The translations under genes were made by a program, and so were the position numbers. The notes beneath the pieces are model-generated. The model was not told where the DNA came from. It did no database searches and saw only the letters and a list, made by a program, of their open reading frames with translations. A stretch of 64,000 bases of DNA from Pedobacter sp. MR2016-24 (lineage in GTDB: Bacteria; Bacteroidota; Bacteroidia; Sphingobacteriales; Sphingobacteriaceae): NCBI RefSeq assembly GCF_026239655.1, contig NZ_JAPIVO010000003.1, positions 1 to 64,000 on the forward strand, written 5' to 3'. Shown in pieces: positions 59,302 through 64,000 of this stretch. How positions within the stretch are numbered: the first letter of the stretch is position 1; each line of letters starts with the position of its first letter.

Positions 59302-60942
59302 ATGAAAGCATTTATTTTATTAACGCTCCTGATTCCACTGACGGCTAATACGTTTGCGCAGGAAAAAAATGCGTCAGGAGAAACACCTGTTATCCGGATC
59401 AGTAACGGCGCACTCAAAGGTACTATCAGTCAATCTGGTGTGCGTGCTTACAAGGGGATTCCTTTTGCTCAGCCACCGGTAGGCAACCTGCGATGGAAGG
59501 AGCCACAACCGGCTAAAAACTGGAAAGGGGTGTTGAAGGCAGATCATTTCGGATCAAATGGGATGCAGAAACCTGTGTTTGGTGATATGGGTTTTCGTTC
59601 TTCCGGGATGAGTGAAGACTGCCTCTACCTGAATGTATGGACGCCTGCAAAATCTGCAGCAGAGAAATTACCCGTACTGGTTTATTTTTATGGCGGGGGA
59701 TATGTCGCCGGTGATGGTTCCGAAAGGCGTTATGATGGTGAGGCGATGGCCACTACGGGAATCGTGACTTTAACGGTGAACTACCGTTTGGGGGTATTTG
59801 GCTTTTTATCCCATCCTGAACTGACCAAAGAATCTGCGCACCATGCGTCCGGAAACTACGGTTTGCTGGACCAGCAGGCTGCATTGCAATGGGTGAAGGA
59901 TAATATTGCCGCTTTTGGAGGAGATCCTTCAAGGGTAACTATTGCCGGAGAATCTGCCGGATCTATTTCGGTTTCCGCGCAAATGGCTTCTCCTTTATCA
60001 AAGTCGCTCATAGCCGGAGCTATAGGCGAAAGCGGTGCGATGATAAATCCTACATTGGCACCGGTCACGTTGAAAAAAGGAGAAGAGAACGGAGTGGCTT
60101 TTGCAGGTAGCGTAAAAGCAAAGTCGCTTGCAGATTTACGTGCCATGCCGGCAGCAGTTTTGCTGGAGGCTGCGTCTAAACCGGGCGCTTTCAGTACCGC
60201 GGCAACGGTTGACGGTTACTTTTTACCGGAGCTGCCCGCGACCATCTTTGCAAAAGGTCAGCAGGCAAATGTCCCATTACTGGCAGGTTGGAACTCTGCA
60301 GAAGTGCCCTATCAGGCATTGTTGAGAGAGGCGGGGCCGACGCTTGTCAATTACAAAAATAAATTAAAGGAATTGTATCCGGAGCAGGCGGAGGAGGTGT
60401 TGAAGTTGTATCCGGCAGCGACTGACGCTGAAGTAGTAGAAGCCGCTACTGCGCTGGCAAGCGACCGTTTTATTGTCTACAGCACCTGGAAATGGCTGGA
60501 CTTACATCGCAAAACGGGTAACAAACCTGTTTACAGTTATATCTTTTCTCAGGGCAAACCTCCGGTAACTGATGCCATGAAGGGTGTGGTTCCCGGGCTT
60601 GCCGGCGGCGTAAAAAAAGCAGATGCTAAAACAGCGGCAGCGGCAGTGGCACCTGCGCCTGCCGGTGCACCGCATGCTTTTGAAATAGAATATGCAATGG
60701 GAAATTTGGACTCAAATAAGATGTATGCCTGGACTTTGGATGACCACCGGGTTTCCTCTTATATGCGCGATTATTTTTCGAACTTCATCAAAACGGGAAA
60801 TCCAAATAGCGATGCTTTGCCTGTTTGGGAACCTATACAGCCGGATAGTGCAGCTTATATGAATATCAATGCAGATAGTAAACAGAAGAAAGAAGTTAAC
60901 CGTGCACGGTACTTGTTCCTGGATAAGATTTACGCCCAATAA
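59302..60942 (+). CDS. Exported type B carboxylesterase
   Basis: This 546 aa alpha/beta hydrolase has a signal peptide (cut near T-F-A-Q). Motifs are Y-K-G-I-P-F-A-Q-P-P-V-G, E-D-C-L-Y-L-N-V-W, the oxyanion Y-G-G-G-Y and the nucleophile elbow G-E-S218-A-G-S. The catalytic His is probably in P-H-A-F-E-I-E-Y. An Ala/Pro/Lys-rich insert (V-K-K-A-D-A-K-T-A-A-A-A) precedes that His and is unusual. It probably hydrolyses ester groups on glycans or other compounds imported by the neighbouring SusCD pair. Confidence 0.92.
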   Translation: MKAFILLTLLIPLTANTFAQEKNASGETPVIRISNGALKGTISQSGVRAYKGIPFAQPPVGNLRWKEPQPAKNWKGVLKADHFGSNGMQKPVFGDMGFRSSGMSEDCLYLNVWTPAKSAAEKLPVLVYFYGGGYVAGDGSERRYDGEAMATTGIVTLTVNYRLGVFGFLSHPELTKESAHHASGNYGLLDQQAALQWVKDNIAAFGGDPSRVTIAGESAGSISVSAQMASPLSKSLIAGAIGESGAMINPTLAPVTLKKGEENGVAFAGSVKAKSLADLRAMPAAVLLEAASKPGAFSTAATVDGYFLPELPATIFAKGQQANVPLLAGWNSAEVPYQALLREAGPTLVNYKNKLKELYPEQAEEVLKLYPAATDAEVVEAATALASDRFIVYSTWKWLDLHRKTGNKPVYSYIFSQGKPPVTDAMKGVVPGLAGGVKKADAKTAAAAVAPAPAGAPHAFEIEYAMGNLDSNKMYAWTLDDHRVSSYMRDYFSNFIKTGNPNSDALPVWEPIQPDSAAYMNINADSKQKKEVNRARYLFLDKIYAQ

Positions 60943-61005
60943 TCCAGGGCGAATGGCGGCTATGCAGGCCAGGGTAAAATGTATTCAAATAAAGATGTTG
61001 ATCAT

Positions 61006-61045
61006 AAATAAGGGGTGTGACATTGTGTCGCACCCCTTATTTATT
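61006..61045. terminator. Bidirectional intrinsic terminator
   Basis: AATAAGGGGTG and CACCCCTTATT arms with T-rich and A-rich flanks lie between the converging carboxylesterase and M13 peptidase genes. Confidence 0.9.
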
Positions 61046-61065
61046 ACCTGTATTGATTGTTCAAA

Positions 61066-63114
61066 CTACCATACACCAACGCGGTTTGCCGGAGCAACAT
61101 ACATCTTAGCGGTAGGCTGAATATTGAAGGCCTTGTAAAATGCTTCCATGCTATATACCGGTCCGTTTACGCGGAACATTTCCGGAGAATGCGGATCAGT
61201 TTTTAAACGTACACGCATAGACTCATCCCTGGTTTTGATACGCCATACCTGTGCAAAGCTCAGGAAGAAACGCTGATCAGGAGTAAATCCATCAATCTTT
61301 TTATCGCTTTTACCCTGATCAGTCAGTTTGAATGCATCGTAAGCAATCGCCAAACCACCAATATCTGCGAGGTTTTCGCCTAAGGTCAGTTCTCCATTTA
61401 CATGCTGGTTATCCAGTAAGGTGAAACGGTTGTACAGGTCCACTACCTTTTTAGTTTTGTTTTTAAATTGTGTTGCATCTGCTGCCGTCCACCAGTCCTT
61501 CAGGTTACCGTCTTTATCATATTGTCTGCCCTGATCATCAAAACCATGCGTCATTTCGTGACCAATTACGGCACCGATAGCACCATAGTTAATGGCGTCA
61601 TCTGCATTGAAATCATAGAATGGCCATTGCAGGATTCCAGCAGGGAATACGATTTCATTGATAGACGGGTTATAATACGCATTTACTGTAGGAGGGGTCA
61701 TTCCCCATTCTGTTTTGTCTACCGGTTTTCCCAGTTTTTCGGCCATCTCTTTGTAGGCATGTTTGTCGGCCGACTGCAGGTTTTCGAAATATTTATCTCT
61801 GGATATCTCGACATCATCATATTTCTTCCAGTTATCAGGATAACCGATTTTTTTGATAAATGCGTTCAGTTTATCAATTGCCCGCTGTTTCGTCGCGGCA
61901 CTCATCCAGTCCAGCTTTTCAATGCGGGTTTTATATACCTTTTGCAGGTTTTCCACCAGCTCAAGCATATTTTTCTTTGCCTCTGGTGTGAAATGTTCCT
62001 TCACATACAGCTGACCAAGCAATTCTCCGATGTTGCCATCAGTGCTGCTTACAATAGATTTCCAGCGTTCTTTAGGCGCTTTTAATCCATTCAGTGTTTT
62101 ACCGAAAAACTCAAACTTAGCATCTCTGAAACCTTTGCTCAGCGAATTGCCTGAATTGTTCAGGGCGTCAAACTTCAGCTTTTCTTTCCATATTTCTATA
62201 GGCTGACTTTTCAGTAATGTATTTAAGGATTTGTAATAGGCAGGTTGGGCGACTAATATCGTGTCTGTTTTCAGTTCCAGTTTGCCTAAGACAGTTTTCC
62301 AGTCTATATCAGGTGTTTCCTTTTGAAAATCAGCAACGAGGTATTTGTGGTAATTCTTCTGGGGATCACGTAACTCTACCGGGGTAGCATGTGATTTCGC
62401 AATATTTGTTTCCAGGCTCAATACATTAGCGGCATATTTATCAGCCTCTGCTTTGGTAATACCTGACAGCACAAATAATTTAGAGATATACTTTACATAT
62501 TCTTCTCTTATCTTTTTTGTCTGCGCGTCGGTATTAAAATAGTAACTGCGTTCTGGTAAGGTAATGCCCGACTGTGAAAAGTTGACTGCATTTTTATTAC
62601 TGATCTTATCATCAGGACCTACATAAAAGCCCAGCAAATCACCAGTACCATTTTTATAACCATCAGCCACAAAACTGATCAGTTCCTTATAATCTTTAAT
62701 GGCATCGATTTTCGCCAGCCAGGGTTTAACCGGATCGTAACCGCGTTTCTCAATCGCCACTGTATCCATACCACTGGCAAAGAAATCGCCCACTTTTTGT
62801 TCCAGGCTACCTTTATCGTGTTCTTCCTTCGAAGCATTGATCAGGATTGTTTCCAGGTTTTTGATGTTGTCATTATACAAGGTATAAAAAGATCCCCATC
62901 CTGTCTCCGTATTAGGAATCGCTGTTTTCTTCATCCAGGCGCCGTTGGCATACAGGAAGAAATTGTCACCGGGATTAACGGTCGTGTCAATTCCGGATTT
63001 ATCAAAAAACTCCGTTCTTACATTTTTACCGGCACTTGATTCTCCTGTCTGTTTTTGCTGACAAGCAACAATAAAGGCCAGCCCGGTAAGTGATAAACTT
63101 AATTTGGTTTTCAT
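61066..63114 (-). CDS. M13-family zinc metallopeptidase (neprilysin/PepO-like), lipoprotein
   Basis: This 682 aa protein has an N-terminal lipobox (F-I-V-A-C-Q, about residue 18). The M13_N helical domain starts with D-N-F-F-L-Y-A-N-G-A-W. The catalytic domain carries N-A-Y-Y-N-P-S-x-N-E-I-V-F-P-A-G-I-L-Q, G-H-E-M-T-H-G-F-D-D-Q-G (HExxH zinc site) and E-N-L-A-D-I-G-G (third zinc ligand), ending near R-V-x-x-W. It degrades oligopeptides outside the cytoplasm. It is monocistronic. Confidence 0.96.
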   Translation of the reverse strand: MKTKLSLSLTGLAFIVACQQKQTGESSAGKNVRTEFFDKSGIDTTVNPGDNFFLYANGAWMKKTAIPNTETGWGSFYTLYNDNIKNLETILINASKEEHDKGSLEQKVGDFFASGMDTVAIEKRGYDPVKPWLAKIDAIKDYKELISFVADGYKNGTGDLLGFYVGPDDKISNKNAVNFSQSGITLPERSYYFNTDAQTKKIREEYVKYISKLFVLSGITKAEADKYAANVLSLETNIAKSHATPVELRDPQKNYHKYLVADFQKETPDIDWKTVLGKLELKTDTILVAQPAYYKSLNTLLKSQPIEIWKEKLKFDALNNSGNSLSKGFRDAKFEFFGKTLNGLKAPKERWKSIVSSTDGNIGELLGQLYVKEHFTPEAKKNMLELVENLQKVYKTRIEKLDWMSAATKQRAIDKLNAFIKKIGYPDNWKKYDDVEISRDKYFENLQSADKHAYKEMAEKLGKPVDKTEWGMTPPTVNAYYNPSINEIVFPAGILQWPFYDFNADDAINYGAIGAVIGHEMTHGFDDQGRQYDKDGNLKDWWTAADATQFKNKTKKVVDLYNRFTLLDNQHVNGELTLGENLADIGGLAIAYDAFKLTDQGKSDKKIDGFTPDQRFFLSFAQVWRIKTRDESMRVRLKTDPHSPEMFRVNGPVYSMEAFYKAFNIQPTAKMYVAPANRVGVW

Positions 63115-63329
63115 TCGTTTTTCTGTTTTTAATTCATGAAGCGCTCATGATTTTCATCTGTTTATAATTTTATTAATTGTGATGAGGCTATCATACTTAA
63201 TCGTTCACGCTACAATGATGAAAGATCATGATGGTTTCATCAATTCAATTGTATTGATTAAGGAATAAATCTAAGCAAACAGAAGTAGAAAAAAGTATAT
63301 TTTAACCGGAAGCGTAAATTTTGTTAGGG
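63115..63329. other. Spacer between MoeB/ThiF-rhodanese and M13 peptidase genes
   Basis: No gene is seen. It contains two small inverted repeats: TCATGA-AGCGC-TCATGA near 63135-63151 and GATGAAA...TTTCATC at about 63216-63241. These may be part of the M13 gene's control region. Confidence 0.35.
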
Positions 63330-64000
63330 TTAATACACCGGGAGATCAAGTTCCAGCGCATAAATATAGGCGATCAGGCCGCCCTCCAGGTTATACAGAT
63401 TGGTGAAACCGTATTTTTCTTCAAGAAGACGGACAGCTTTGGCACTCCGGCCGCCAGATTTGCAATGGATCACTACCTTTTTATCCTTGTCAATTTTTTG
63501 AGGCAAGTCACCAATGGTATCGAGCGGAATCAGTAATCCACCCAGATTGACCAGATCGTATTCCTGTTGTTCCCTTACATCGATCAACTGGTAAACAATT
63601 CCTTCCTCCTGCCAATCCTGTAGCTGTTCAGGACTTACATTTTTTATCTTTTTTTCCATTGCCGGAACGCCGCAAAACTGTTCGTAGTCGATCAGCGCCC
63701 GGAGTGTCGGATTTGATCCGTTGATCGGATTCTCCGGATTTCTGCTGATATTAAATGTACGCGTTTCAAAACTCAGCGCGTCGAACAGGAAGAGTCGCCC
63801 GCTCAGTACATCCCCGGTTTGTGCGGCTATTTTGATCACCTCCAAAGCCTGCATACTGCCGATGATTCCGGGCAACACACCCAATACACCTGCTTCAGAA
63901 CAATTGGCGACTTCACCCGGCTCTGGTGGAACAGGGTACAGGTCGCGGTAGTTCGGGCCGCGTTCCCCGCTGCTGTCAACATAATTGAAAACGGCAACCT
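63330..64000 (-). CDS. MoeB/ThiF-like adenylyltransferase fused to rhodanese domain (5' part outside window)
   Basis: The reading frame stays open through the window edge, so the gene is partial; at least 223 codons are visible. The visible N-terminal part reads N-Y-R-D-L-Y-P-V-P-P-E-P-G, C-S-E-A-G-V-L-G-V-L-P-G-I-I-G and M-Q-A-L-E-V-I-K, typical of MoeB/ThiF/HesA E1-like enzymes. A C-terminal rhodanese domain (last 100 residues) has the persulfide loop I-H-C-K-S-G-G-R-S. Such fusions activate and sulfurate MoaD/ThiS-type carrier proteins in molybdopterin or thiamine synthesis. Confidence 0.9.
   Translation of the reverse strand, partial: VAVFNYVDSSGERGPNYRDLYPVPPEPGEVANCSEAGVLGVLPGIIGSMQALEVIKIAAQTGDVLSGRLFLFDALSFETRTFNISRNPENPINGSNPTLRALIDYEQFCGVPAMEKKIKNVSPEQLQDWQEEGIVYQLIDVREQQEYDLVNLGGLLIPLDTIGDLPQKIDKDKKVVIHCKSGGRSAKAVRLLEEKYGFTNLYNLEGGLIAYIYALELDLPVY

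Overview
The window reads as a chromosome segment of a Bacteroidota bacterium of the Pedobacter/Sphingobacteriaceae type. The support is two SusC/SusD pairs, a FecR/ECF-sigma pair, many A-rich translation starts without Shine-Dalgarno sequences, Bacteroidota-type promoters (TTG-N19-TAnnTTTG, perfect at 25749-25778), and families such as GH97, HmuY-like lipoproteins and M13 peptidase. No rRNA, tRNA, CRISPR array, insertion sequence or phage gene was found.

Layout. (1) 30-4138: an exported-protein operon with a small secreted protein, a thioredoxin/FKBP fusion whose middle is a paralogue of the first protein, and a subtilisin. (2) 4188-25679: the accessory region and the most interesting part. 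It holds 13 glycosyltransferase genes (nine GT2 of three subtypes, two GT10, one GT4, one GT-A-like). Six copies of an unrecognised 82-107 aa protein family are interspersed, mostly as the first gene before GT2 genes. The region also has an operon of two glycosidases and an aspartyl protease, a GH97 enzyme and two orphan proteins. (3) 25886-32134: biotin operon (a di-iron protein, then bioF-bioD-bioB-bioA) with a divergent MocR regulator, preceded by a candidate small RNA. (4) 32248-38177: histidine kinase, GNAT protein, MscS-like channel and an apparently cut-short CHASE3 sensor. (5) 38334-45583: a haem uptake locus (TonB receptor, HmuY-like, HmuT, HmuU, HmuV, HmuS). (6) 45618-53914: ECF sigma, FecR, SusC (with STN domain), SusD, lipoprotein and di-haem peroxidase. 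(7) 54431-64000: a second SusC/SusD pair, carboxylesterase, M13 peptidase and a MoeB/ThiF-rhodanese fusion cut by the window edge.

Candidate undescribed system. The genes of region 2 are tied together by DNA signals as well as by position. Seven plus-strand transcription units (8246, 9751, 11969, 14908, 19778, 21666, 24822) have the same bipartite promoter: a GGGNCANNTGNCNCA-like box, then a TAAMTTRG-like box starting 48-49 nt after the first base of CANNTG. A related box lies upstream of three small-protein genes on the minus strand. Five of the six small-protein genes begin with a conserved 5' leader: GYC-GAAAACC...GAGTA-GRY with a compensated closing helix. In four of them an AT-rich hairpin with a TGATTT loop follows, just before the start codon. 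The small proteins share a W-Y-x-aromatic start and a C-x6-C-A-I core. In one copy both cysteines are replaced by threonine at exactly the same positions. My working hypothesis is a dedicated regulon in which the GTs glycosylate the small proteins (Cys/Thr acceptors), or the small proteins act with the GTs to build a surface glycan, with the co-regulated glycosidase/protease operon as the turnover arm. The regulatory pattern is seen directly; the biochemical role is inference.
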